Below, piece by piece: positions 16,631 to 23,855 of a stretch of DNA of 34,839 nucleotides. Source of the DNA: a virus. The position numbers were made by a program, and so were the translations under genes. The notes beneath the pieces are model-generated. The model was not told the origin of the DNA. It saw nothing but the letters and a program-made list of their open reading frames with translations, and ran no database searches. The stretch's first letter is position 1. Each line of letters begins with the position of its first letter. The stretch lies in the IMG/VR virus record IMGVR_UViG_3300027896_002498, positions 1 through 34,839 of that record. The stretch is one strand, 5' to 3'.

Positions 16631-17735
16631 CTTTTATTCCTTTGAGTAATTGTTTTACCGACTTATCCCAAGTCCGATTCAATACGTACTTTCGGGCCTC
16701 TTCTGCGCGAGGGAGTTTCCCCTCTGCTATGTCTGATAAGGCAGAAGCACATTTAACTCTATCCACCATGTCCCTGCGAGAATTCCCCCACGTATCAATA
16801 AAGGTATATTCTGGATGAACCAAAAAACCTCTATGTTCTTTCAGGTGCTCCAATAATGCTCCAGTTTTTGTAGCAATCACCGGAATTCCTACCGACATAG
16901 CCTCCAGAACGGGCATACCTAGTCCTTCGGCCTTACTGGTCAATAAAAATACATCTGCCGCCGCAAACAACCCCCAGAGCATCTTGAATGGCATTCCCCG
17001 CTCGAATATGGTCAGTTCCTTCAGCACATTGTGCTGCGAGGCTAAGTCTCTTAATCTATATCCGACAAATTGATTTTCTCTAGTAACAAGCCAGTATTTG
17101 AAAGGTTTGTCATAATGCTGTTTGAATATCTCCAGAGAGGCCAACGCCCCCCATAGATTCTTGCGTTCCTGATTGTCCGCTACGGTCAGAATGACAAATT
17201 CATCCTTTATCCCGTAACTCTCGCGTAATTTCAGTCTTTCTTCTGGAGTGGGGGGCTTCCACGCCTCTGTGTCTACTCCAATGGTAAGATGTTCAGCCTT
17301 TATTCCCATCTTTTCACATTCTTTGACCGCAAACTCGGACATGACATAGCATTTATCCGCTTGAGACAGATAGGTTGCCCAAGTTGCACAAAGAGGCCCA
17401 TTTTCCATAGGCGTGATACAAATATAGGGAATAGATAGCCTTTTTGCCGTGTTGATTACAGGGTCTTGATTTGGAATGTCGGCAAGCCCTATCACAACGT
17501 CTGGATTGAATAGGATTTTCATGTTCTGAAGCATGGCAAAAGCATCGTTCATTGCCAGACAAGGATAGAGGGAAAACTTGTAAGGATGCTCTGATCCATT
17601 ATAGGAAAGTCCAATAATCTTGACCTCATGCCCCAAGTCTGCCAACCTGCTTCCAAGGGCGGTGGTGATGGATGCGTAACCAGAGCCGGTTGCGTCCATG
17701 TCTGAAATCATTACGATGCGAAAACTTTGTCCCAT
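16590..17735 (-). CDS. Family 4 glycosyltransferase
   Basis: 381 residues with an AAAGGA site upstream of ATG 17735. It has a GT-B fold: DMDATGSGYAS in the N-terminal domain, TVADNQERKN (~184-193) as the donor-phosphate region, and E270-GLGMPVL-E278 (EX7E) with the following PVIATKTGA. All GT4 hallmarks are intact and length is normal. The basic, Pro-rich tail (AHKQPSTPKPS) is probably disordered. It overlaps the next gene upstream by 25 nt. Confidence 0.9.
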   Translation of the reverse strand: MGQSFRIVMISDMDATGSGYASITTALGSRLADLGHEVKIIGLSYNGSEHPYKFSLYPCLAMNDAFAMLQNMKILFNPDVVIGLADIPNQDPVINTAKRLSIPYICITPMENGPLCATWATYLSQADKCYVMSEFAVKECEKMGIKAEHLTIGVDTEAWKPPTPEERLKLRESYGIKDEFVILTVADNQERKNLWGALASLEIFKQHYDKPFKYWLVTRENQFVGYRLRDLASQHNVLKELTIFERGMPFKMLWGLFAAADVFLLTSKAEGLGMPVLEAMSVGIPVIATKTGALLEHLKEHRGFLVHPEYTFIDTWGNSRRDMVDRVKCASALSDIAEGKLPRAEEARKYVLNRTWDKSVKQLLKGIKDVAHKQPSTPKPS

Positions 17736-18718
17736 TCTTTTAGTATCCTTTCGGGGCCGAAACGAGATAACGACAGTTTTGTAAACACATCTCTTGAAAC
17801 AGATACATTTTCTGGAGAAGTATTTAATGCTTTAATAACTATATCTGCAAATTCATCTTTTCCAGAAAACCATCCGAAATTTGTTGTATCAAGCGCACCT
17901 ATTTTAGGAGTAACAGGGAGAACTCCCGCGCATTCCGCCTCTGCCACGGTATAACAAAAAAGTTCGTCATAGTTGCATGGATATGGCAATACTTCTGCCT
18001 TCAATTGTTCTTGTACCAATTCTGCCCTTCGTATCGCCCCCCTCATGGTAACATTTTTAAGTCCGGGGATTTTGGCACAAAATTCATTGTTCATCGGCGC
18101 ACCAATGCCCCACAGTCTGTAATCTGAGGTAATTACAAGGCTTGCATCTGGAACCGCGTTAACTATCCTCCTCCACATAGTCAACAACTCACCCAACCCT
18201 CTTCCCGGAACAGAAGTGAAGATACAACGATGGGGAATCTTGACAATATCCTGTTCATACTCCCACGTTCTTACCGGCAAATCTATGACGGTTGTGTTCT
18301 CAATCCCGTATTCTTTTTTGAAGTAATCAGCGTGAAATTGTGAAATTGTCACAATTTTATCGACATGGGGGGCAAAATCCTTGAACGAACCAATAGTATA
18401 CTGGTCACAACTCCACCAAATTTTCAGTCCTTTGGCACCATCAACTTTGTAGTTGGGGCTGCGAAAAACAATAAGAGCGTCTCTATTTTGGCTCCCATCA
18501 AAGTCGCCTATGTTGGATTGATGAAAGGGGGATTTGTCAAAGCCCCTGGGATTGTTATATAGATTTACTTCGTGCCCCGCTCTTTCCCATAATTCACACA
18601 TGGTAAGAAGAGCACTTTCGGCTCCGCCCACGCCAATTTGGTGCGGATCGTCTCCCGTAAGGGTTGCCATCGTACAACCAAGCGGAGAGCCATCCGAGGT
18701 AAGTATGTCAATCTTCAT
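17711..18718 (-). CDS. GT-B glycosyltransferase (GT4-like)
   Basis: 335 residues; ATG 18718 is chosen for its ATGA overlap with the upstream stop. GGAESALLTMCELWERAGHEV is the acceptor-domain glycine turn typical of GT4 enzymes, followed by KIWWSCDQ and the SQFHADYF helix. The C-terminal domain carries FTSVPGRGLGELL and E-LFCYTVA-E (EX7E) in YDELFCYTVAEAECAG. Likely a second retaining transferase extending the same glycan as its downstream neighbour. Confidence 0.85.
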   Translation of the reverse strand: MKIDILTSDGSPLGCTMATLTGDDPHQIGVGGAESALLTMCELWERAGHEVNLYNNPRGFDKSPFHQSNIGDFDGSQNRDALIVFRSPNYKVDGAKGLKIWWSCDQYTIGSFKDFAPHVDKIVTISQFHADYFKKEYGIENTTVIDLPVRTWEYEQDIVKIPHRCIFTSVPGRGLGELLTMWRRIVNAVPDASLVITSDYRLWGIGAPMNNEFCAKIPGLKNVTMRGAIRRAELVQEQLKAEVLPYPCNYDELFCYTVAEAECAGVLPVTPKIGALDTTNFGWFSGKDEFADIVIKALNTSPENVSVSRDVFTKLSLSRFGPERILKEWDKVFAS

Positions 18719-19626
18719 TGTTTGCATCCCTTCTTTATCGTATCCACTGTGTATTCTCTCAATTCTGGTGTTATCGTTTTCCCTATATCAATCCAGAAAG
18801 ACTTGTTTTTTACGATACTAACATTCTTTGGCGTTCCGACTAATTTATACCCTCCATAGTCCTGAATGGGTAATTGATGGGTTGGAACACCCTTTTTCTT
18901 TAAGTATTGTAACAGCAATTCTCTCTCCCCATGATAAATGACATTGAATCCCTGCCAGTTTGGACTTGCCATGTGGTGAGGCTCCGGGAGATAAAAATAG
19001 TTACTTAGTTCTTCCTTAAAGGTTTTGTGATAGTATTCCCAATTCTCTCGATGGACTTTTATATTATTAGGAATAGATTCAGGCACATACTCACACCGAC
19101 AAAGGCTTCTAATTATCTCGGATTGACAAGGACTGTCTGTTAAAATGATTGCGTTGTTTCTAAAAGAAAAGATGGACAAATCCCCAAAATTACCTATCGG
19201 CTGCCCCTCGTAAGTCCCCGTACACGTACCTCCAATGGCTGCCCCACAATCAAAAATCCCCACAATGTAACTACCCTCCAAAACTCTATCTGAGATGTAT
19301 TGAATAGCGATGGGATTACCCAGCGTATGTTGGAGCAAAATCACCCCCGTGTTCTTGTTTACTGCCTCTTCCACCAGACAGGGATTGGCGTTGTAGGTCG
19401 GTAAATCCACATCCACGAAAACCGGCACTAACCCAAGTTGTAAGATATAGGGGAGCGTATTCCCAATCACAGAAACGATAACCTCTTGTCCGGGTTTCAA
19501 CCGCCTCTTGTTCTTTTCCGACATAGCCGATAAAAGAGCCGTGTAATCCGGTCTTGCACATATAACACCGTACATCCTTCTGCTTTGTTTGGCAATCAAA
19601 CACTCAAATTCATCTTTATTGTTCAT
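18715..19626 (-). CDS. RfbH/E1-like (DegT family) protein lacking the PLP-site residue
   Basis: 303 residues, ATGA-coupled on both sides. RRLKPGQEVIV, PVFVDVDLPTYNAN and H100-TLGNP are signatures of the RfbH/E1 subgroup (CDP-4-keto-6-deoxyglucose 3-dehydrase), and D126 is the Asp that contacts the PLP ring nitrogen. Where aminotransferases have SF..K and E1 enzymes SF...H, this protein has S154-FRNN-A159. The N-terminal Gly-Ser-Ser phosphate loop is replaced by ARPDYTAL. It is also 70-130 residues shorter than RfbH. It is therefore probably not a normal PLP enzyme: either a pseudo-enzyme partner or an altered activity. The frame is intact and codons look normal. Confidence 0.82.
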   Translation of the reverse strand: MNNKDEFECLIAKQSRRMYGVICARPDYTALLSAMSEKNKRRLKPGQEVIVSVIGNTLPYILQLGLVPVFVDVDLPTYNANPCLVEEAVNKNTGVILLQHTLGNPIAIQYISDRVLEGSYIVGIFDCGAAIGGTCTGTYEGQPIGNFGDLSIFSFRNNAIILTDSPCQSEIIRSLCRCEYVPESIPNNIKVHRENWEYYHKTFKEELSNYFYLPEPHHMASPNWQGFNVIYHGERELLLQYLKKKGVPTHQLPIQDYGGYKLVGTPKNVSIVKNKSFWIDIGKTITPELREYTVDTIKKGCKQ

Positions 19627-19823
19627 TGTTTCTTTTGTACCAATTTTCCGTCAATAACCTCATAAAAATCTTTATTTATTTCCCACCCATTCCAAATAAA
19701 AGATTGTTTTTTCCACTTATGTTCACCAATGCGGAATTTAATTTCATCTCTTATTTTAATATAGAGAATCGGAAGAACCAACAAAAAACAAAAAAATAAT
19801 ATTTTGGCGACGAAGACAATCAT
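19623..19823 (-). CDS. Small membrane-anchored protein
   Basis: 66 residues with a strong AAAGGAG site ahead of ATG 19823 and an ATGA overlap with the RfbH-like gene. One hydrophobic N-terminal helix (FVAKILFFCFLLVLPILYI) is followed by a basic cytosolic-type tail (KIRDEIKFR..EHKWKKQ). The gene is visibly AT-rich compared with its neighbours. Function unknown; it may hold partners of the glycan pathway at the inner membrane. Confidence 0.65.
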   Translation of the reverse strand: MIVFVAKILFFCFLLVLPILYIKIRDEIKFRIGEHKWKKQSFIWNGWEINKDFYEVIDGKLVQKKQ

Positions 19824-19835
19824 TTTTATTCTCCT

Positions 19836-20240
19836 TTAATCGTGCGAACCGTCTGCGTGAGAACCATAAGTAGCATCGTGCCAACAAACAAGCATTTGTC
19901 CGGCGGTGGTGCTTTCCTCTTTGTTGGTTGCAATTCTATCTGTACTATATGGAGTTGCCCCTGTAATTACTGCAAAACTCCCACAGGAACAAAGCGGAGT
20001 AAATCTACCAACAAATTTCTCTCCCTTCGGCCACTGTCCAGTTTGAGGATTGAAATCCGGGTCATGGTAGATAAAATGGCTTGAATATTCAGCACAATGC
20101 ACAATCCCGTACTCTTTTCCCATATAAAGTGCATTCTGGCGATAGACCAATTTCCCCGTATCCGTCATTCCCGATTTTCTATCACCTGTAAACTTTAGAA
20201 CTTTTACGGGATGTAAATTTTTTAGATAATCTACGCTCAC
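19836..20240 (-). CDS. Hypothetical protein, 134 residues
   Basis: A GTG at 20240 overlaps the upstream stop (GTGA), mirroring the 4-nt couplings of this operon; in-frame ATGs at 20315 and 20354 lie deep inside the upstream gene. The product begins with a basic strand region (SVDYLKNLHPVKVLKF), then HCAEYSSHFIYHDPDF, a CSCGSFAVITGA turn and a His/Ser/Gly end (YGSHADGSHD). The Cys and His could form a metal site. No membrane segment and no family recognised. Confidence 0.65.
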   Translation of the reverse strand: MSVDYLKNLHPVKVLKFTGDRKSGMTDTGKLVYRQNALYMGKEYGIVHCAEYSSHFIYHDPDFNPQTGQWPKGEKFVGRFTPLCSCGSFAVITGATPYSTDRIATNKEESTTAGQMLVCWHDATYGSHADGSHD

Positions 20241-20995
20241 GATATGTCTCTTTCTGACTCCTCTAGGAGTCTTGCCTGTCTTTCGTTTATAGGATGATAA
20301 CCGGGGGCTATCCATGCTGGGTCTATCGTTGACAAATGAAACTGATGATAGCACGAAATTCCCTCTACGGTCTCAGATTTTATCCCCAAAACCCTACTTC
20401 TAATGACTATATCCTGATCCAGCCATAAATGACCCTTATCGTTGTCCCTGAACCAGCCGAACCACTCCCATCTCTCTCTTGTCCAGCCAATTACATGAGA
20501 CAAGAGGCTGGCATCTTTTTGATTCATGTTTATAGTCCCCTTGTTCTCGTATTCTCCAAAGCCGGGAAGGGATTCAATCAATTTAGGATTATCCAGCCAT
20601 CCTTCGGGTAAATTATTACTCATGTCCTGGCTTAGAAAATAAGTATTTACCGAACAGCGTTTATCTCTGTATGCGACCATCTTGTCAAGAATGTCTGGAG
20701 TAACTATTTCATCTGCCATGGCAAAAACGACATACTCCCCATCTGAAATCTCTTTCGCCGCTCTATTCCATACCCTGTTGACATGGACATAGTTTTCGTT
20801 GCGCGAGAAAGTTACCGGAAGATTTGTGCTTCTCTGGAAATCCATGACAGGCCCAATGGTTTCATTGATGTTTTTTCCGCCATTGTCCACCAATATAAAC
20901 TCACAATCTGGATAAGTGACTTTAGACCATGAAGCCAAAGTATTCTTCAGGTTTCTTGTTCTGTCCGTGAAGGACATAATGACAGAGACTTTCAT
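20237..20995 (-). CDS. Family 2 glycosyltransferase
   Basis: 252 residues, ATGA-coupled upstream. MKVSVIMSFTDR, CEFILVDNGGKN and a donor-site turn (FAMADEIVTPDIL) give the GT-A fold. The usual DDD metal site reads ADE, keeping only the middle acid. HVIGWTRERWEWFG and LWLDQDIVIRSRVLG follow, where a D-Q-D replaces the common ED. These changes leave the catalytic details uncertain, but overall order and length fit GT2. Confidence 0.82.
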   Translation of the reverse strand: MKVSVIMSFTDRTRNLKNTLASWSKVTYPDCEFILVDNGGKNINETIGPVMDFQRSTNLPVTFSRNENYVHVNRVWNRAAKEISDGEYVVFAMADEIVTPDILDKMVAYRDKRCSVNTYFLSQDMSNNLPEGWLDNPKLIESLPGFGEYENKGTINMNQKDASLLSHVIGWTRERWEWFGWFRDNDKGHLWLDQDIVIRSRVLGIKSETVEGISCYHQFHLSTIDPAWIAPGYHPINERQARLLEESERDIS

Positions 20996-21318
20996 TTTAC
21001 TAAACCCTCGTCACAAAAATATGAATTTATAGTATCTACTACCAACCTTTTCTCTCCATCAATATCATGTATACATATAATGTAATCATCCCCTCGAATT
21101 CCGCCCCTTTCCTCAATTGTTTTGCACACATTCAAAAGAGTATATAACCCAGAAAAAGTTAGGGGAAATGCACCGAGAATAATATGAACGCAATCCTTCC
21201 CGGTCACCAATTGTTTCTCTTGCTCCGAAGTTAATGGATAATCAACTGGCATAATACAGTCATCAACATCTTTTCTTATGCCATCCATCTTATCTATAAG
21301 TTCTGATAGTTTGCTCAT
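20992..21318 (-). CDS. Hypothetical protein, 108 residues
   Basis: ATG 21318 overlaps the stop of the upstream transferase (ATGA), and the stop overlaps the next ATG (ATGA). It begins MSKLSELIDKMDGIRKDVDD, a charged helix, and continues as an alpha/beta protein (CVHIILGAFPLTFSGLYTLL; YIICIHDIDGEKRLVVDTI). No catalytic motif or membrane helix. Its place between two glycosyltransferases suggests an accessory role, but nothing in the sequence shows one. Confidence 0.65.
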   Translation of the reverse strand: MSKLSELIDKMDGIRKDVDDCIMPVDYPLTSEQEKQLVTGKDCVHIILGAFPLTFSGLYTLLNVCKTIEERGGIRGDDYIICIHDIDGEKRLVVDTINSYFCDEGLVK

Positions 21319-22226
21319 ATTATCCCACACTCCTTTAGTATTTGTTCTACCCGAATATCCCAAGTGTCATATTTGGCGACTTTTTCTCTGGCGTTCTGTG
21401 CTATCTCTACTGCCTCTTTGGGATTATTCAGGGCTATTTCTACTTTCTGTATCGCTTCATCCATCGTAGAAAAACCATAATAGTGAACGTTCTCTTTGAA
21501 ACCAAGAGCCTCGAGGTCGGGAACCCTGTTTATAATAGGCACTCGCTCCATGCCCATTATTTCAAATACTCTGGCACAAACATCGTTAAGACTTGACCAA
21601 TTTAATCCTATTGCTGCTCGACAATTCAACTGCCTATACTCATCGAAGATTGGACCGAGTTCATAGATAACCGAATGTCCTCTAGCTCTTAATTGTCTTA
21701 TCAATTCATTTCTGTTTTCATAATGAAGTCCAATAAGACAAGCATCTGTATCTATTGTTGTAAGAGGGTCTGGATAGCAAACAGTCGGGTCGAATGCATA
21801 GCCCATTACAATATCACCAGGCCGTGAATAGAAACGCTGTAAGTTGAAAAACCTGTCTGAGTAGGACCGAGGAAGCGAGTAATCCAATACGTGCGGGTCT
21901 GTGGCAACTGTAACAGTCAAACAATCCGGTTTGTCTGCAAAATGGAACCCGGCATCCACCTGTAATACAAGGTCTGGTTTCCACGGAAGTTGCGCTTTTA
22001 CGATTGACCACGGAGGAGTAGTAAATTGCGGAGGAAGAGCGAAATCTACCGAGTTGGGGTATTTTTGACTTATGGTAAGACCTCCGGCCCATGGTATCCA
22101 TTGTCCGGTAAATGGGCCAATAGTCCATAATTCAACATCTGAACGTCGTTCCAGAGCGCGCCTGAACCATAATGCCATTGCCATTGGATAGGCTAGATAG
22201 GCGAAACAAATCTTTATTTTATTCAT
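21315..22226 (-). CDS. Glycosyltransferase, CgeB / Glyco_trans_1_2 type
   Basis: 303 residues, ATGA-coupled. KICFAYLAYPMAMALWFRRAL and PDLVLQVDAGFHF resemble the N-terminal domain of spore-maturation CgeB-like transferases. The C-terminal domain has AAIGLNWSSLNDVCARVFEIMG and PIINRVPDLEALGF, then a helical end (EVALNNPKEA-like), as in the Glyco_trans_1_2 family. Soluble; donor unknown. Confidence 0.8.
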   Translation of the reverse strand: MNKIKICFAYLAYPMAMALWFRRALERRSDVELWTIGPFTGQWIPWAGGLTISQKYPNSVDFALPPQFTTPPWSIVKAQLPWKPDLVLQVDAGFHFADKPDCLTVTVATDPHVLDYSLPRSYSDRFFNLQRFYSRPGDIVMGYAFDPTVCYPDPLTTIDTDACLIGLHYENRNELIRQLRARGHSVIYELGPIFDEYRQLNCRAAIGLNWSSLNDVCARVFEIMGMERVPIINRVPDLEALGFKENVHYYGFSTMDEAIQKVEIALNNPKEAVEIAQNAREKVAKYDTWDIRVEQILKECGII

Positions 22227-22432
22227 TTGTCGCCTTCAATAACAAAATAAAACCGACTGAAATTTGTTATTCCGGCAAGCATTCTACTTGCTTCGCGTCC
22301 ACGTCCAGTATAGTGTTTGTGAATTTCTTGTTCAAAAACAACTCTACACGTTCTTGTAAATGAATCAAATCCGAATTGTTTTGCTAATTCAATCCCAACC
22401 TCGGCAGGAATCTCTATTCTTTTTTCGTCCAT
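22223..22432 (-). CDS. Hypothetical protein, 69 residues
   Basis: ATG 22432 has GAGGAA upstream and lies 19 nt inside the end of the GT2 gene; the stop overlaps the CgeB-like gene (ATGA). The sequence begins with an acidic helix (EIPAEVGIELAKQFGFDSF) and has a basic middle (HKHYTGRGREASRML) and a strand end (FYFVIEG). No recognised domain. Both couplings support translation. Confidence 0.6.
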   Translation of the reverse strand: MDEKRIEIPAEVGIELAKQFGFDSFTRTCRVVFEQEIHKHYTGRGREASRMLAGITNFSRFYFVIEGDK

Positions 22433-23040
22433 TTTTCCTCGAATTTCTTCTGGTTTATACGAGTTAATTTCTCCCGTTGTGGATTATATCCAATTGTCCC
22501 CGCTCCTAAATGCCTTATAAATGGCGTATTCAAGGGTACTACGGGATAACCCAATCTGTATGCCTGTGTTGATAAATCAACATCTTCATAGTCGTTGGGA
22601 GCAAATCGGGTGTCAAAACTTATATCATTCCAAATTTGTTTGGAGGCTGCAAGGAAATAACCTTCAAGATAGGAAAAGACCTTGCCGTTGAATGTATTCC
22701 AGCCAGAGTCAAAATTAATAAGCGTATTCCCCACCAAAGATAGCGGAGAGCGTTTTATCTGCTTTTCTACCAAAGGAATAAAGTCTCCGGTTACTACAAC
22801 GTCGTTGTTCATAAGAATTTTGATGTCGCCCGAGGCAAGTTGAAGCCCAAGTCTGGAGGCATACAAAAAGCCAATATTGTCATCAACTCGCCCAATTCGA
22901 ATCCCTTCTCGTTTATAGGGGATTTCCGACCCATCGTCAATAACAAAAATCTCTAATTTGCCACAATATTTCTGTAGCGAATCTACGAGTTGATTAGTAA
23001 GTTCGGCTTTGTTGAAATGGGGGATGATTATGCTTATCAT
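22414..23040 (-). CDS. Family 2 glycosyltransferase
   Basis: 208 residues with an AAGGA site and its own promoter upstream. ISIIIPHFNKAEL, IFVIDDGSE, NIGFLYASRLGL and LMNNDVVV (DXD-type site) define GT2, and APNDYEDVDLSTQAYRLGY carries the ED motif. It is near the minimum size of the family but complete in motifs. It starts the main transferase run of the minus-strand half of the island. Confidence 0.88.
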   Translation of the reverse strand: MISIIIPHFNKAELTNQLVDSLQKYCGKLEIFVIDDGSEIPYKREGIRIGRVDDNIGFLYASRLGLQLASGDIKILMNNDVVVTGDFIPLVEKQIKRSPLSLVGNTLINFDSGWNTFNGKVFSYLEGYFLAASKQIWNDISFDTRFAPNDYEDVDLSTQAYRLGYPVVPLNTPFIRHLGAGTIGYNPQREKLTRINQKKFEEKWTKKE

Positions 23041-23058
23041 ATTTATCCTTTCCGCCCT

Positions 23059-23067
23059 ATTATATCA
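23059..23067 (-). promoter_or_regulatory. Extended -10 promoter before the GT2 gene
   Basis: Reading on the minus strand, TGATATAAT is a perfect extended -10 (TG-N-TATAAT), placing the start near 23052, about 12 nt before ATG 23040, with AAGGA between. No clear -35, as is common for extended -10 promoters. It would give the transferase genes expression independent of the capsid. Confidence 0.55.
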
Positions 23068-23078
23068 TCAAAACGGGT

Positions 23079-23315
23079 CTAATAATGACCTGTCTCGAAT
23101 ACTTTTATCTCTACATCATTTGCTATATGGAATAGTTGTCTATGCCCTCCACAACACCCCCCTTTTAGAGATAACATAATATTTACATCTTCCGACTCCA
23201 CCCATACTAACGGAACGTTCCACTTTGGATCGACGTAATAGGCATGTCCATTAACATTTTCTATCAGTTTTTGAATAGGCTGATAGTAAACTAACGCGAC
23301 TTTATTCGCTTCCAT
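23079..23315 (-). CDS. Small protein with SED...GGCCGG motif
   Basis: 78 residues; ATG 23315 overlaps the upstream gene by 14 nt and has no ribosome site of its own, so coupling is likely. A two-strand start (VALVYYQPIQKLIENV), WVESEDVNIMLSLKGG, then CCGGHRQLFHIAND. This second half resembles the C-terminus of the 101-residue protein at 7920-8225. Probably a small phage accessory domain; function unknown. Confidence 0.65.
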   Translation of the reverse strand: MEANKVALVYYQPIQKLIENVNGHAYYVDPKWNVPLVWVESEDVNIMLSLKGGCCGGHRQLFHIANDVEIKVFETGHY

Positions 23316-23541
23316 GTAATATCGACTTTAGATTTCTGAGACAATCCGAATATCGTGAGGCGTTAATCATTAAAGTGCCGTTGGCAAAGTCTTTCTTCGT
23401 CTGGAGGAAGTCTATTTCTCCAGAGAAGTGAAACGTCTTTCTCCCCGGACTATTAGAATCATCACAAGTCATCTTTTCGTACTTTGCCCCCAATGCCATA
23501 TAACAAGCCGCTAAGTAAAAATTTCTGGTTTCTGCATCCAT
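23302..23541 (-). CDS. DUF5659-like small protein
   Basis: 79 residues with AGGAG ahead of ATG 23541. RNFYLAACYMALGAKYEK, a KTFHFSGEIDFLQTKKDF strand-helix, and NASRYSDCLRNLKSIL follow the pattern of DUF5659 domains, short phage proteins of unknown role that often sit beside structural or packaging genes. First gene of the glycan-side minus operon; its ribosome site is paired in a hairpin (see 23551-23580). Confidence 0.65.
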   Translation of the reverse strand: MDAETRNFYLAACYMALGAKYEKMTCDDSNSPGRKTFHFSGEIDFLQTKKDFANGTLMINASRYSDCLRNLKSILHGSE

Positions 23542-23550
23542 ATCATTAAT

Positions 23551-23580
23551 CTCCTGCTCTAATTATAAAGGGCAGGAGAA
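23551..23580 (-). promoter_or_regulatory. Hairpin hiding the ribosome site, with TATAAT in the loop
   Basis: On the minus strand TCTCCTGCCC pairs with GAGCAGGAGA (10 bp with one T-G), and the second arm contains the AGGAG site of the gene starting at 23541. The loop contains TATAAT (23567-23562). Transcripts coming from the capsid gene would carry the whole hairpin and could be repressed, whereas a start from the internal -10 would lack the first arm. Confidence 0.45.
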
Positions 23581-23602
23581 TTGGATGGATAGGGGGAAGT
23601 TA

Positions 23603-23767
23603 CTAAGATAATATTTGAACAATCGTGAGTACCAATATTCCCCAAAGCCACGGACGAAATTTTATAATAGTCGGACTGGTAATATTCCATTTATTACAAA
23701 ATTCACGGTCTCCAATTTTGTATAAGTCATCTATCATTTCTTGGGTAAATATCTTCTTTTCTGGCAT
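23603..23767 (-). CDS. 54-residue HTH-like small protein
   Basis: ATG 23767 has a G-rich GGGGGT immediately upstream and the frame runs to TAG at 23603-23605. The N-terminal 40 residues (QEMIDDLYKIGDREFCNKW, then ITSPTIIKFRPWLWG) look like a small helix-turn-helix of the kind phages use, and the C-terminus is hydrophobic (ILVLTIVQIL). It lies just downstream of the capsid gene. The unusual hydrophobic end and weak ribosome site keep confidence moderate. Confidence 0.45.
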   Translation of the reverse strand: MPEKKIFTQEMIDDLYKIGDREFCNKWNITSPTIIKFRPWLWGILVLTIVQILS

Positions 23768-23785
23768 ACCCCCAGTATGTCATTC

Positions 23786-23816
23786 ATGGCGTGCAGATAC
23801 AAGACCTGCACGCCAT
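23786..23816 (-). terminator. 11-bp perfect hairpin after the capsid gene
   Basis: ATGGCGTGCAG and CTGCACGCCAT pair perfectly around a 9-nt loop, 40 nt past the capsid stop. On the minus strand no U-run follows; on the plus strand TTTTC follows. It could be a weak terminator, an mRNA-end stabiliser that raises capsid over island expression, or a block to plus-strand transcription. Confidence 0.5.
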
Positions 23817-23855
23817 TTTCTAATCAATCTCTCATATTTCTAATTCGGACAAAAA

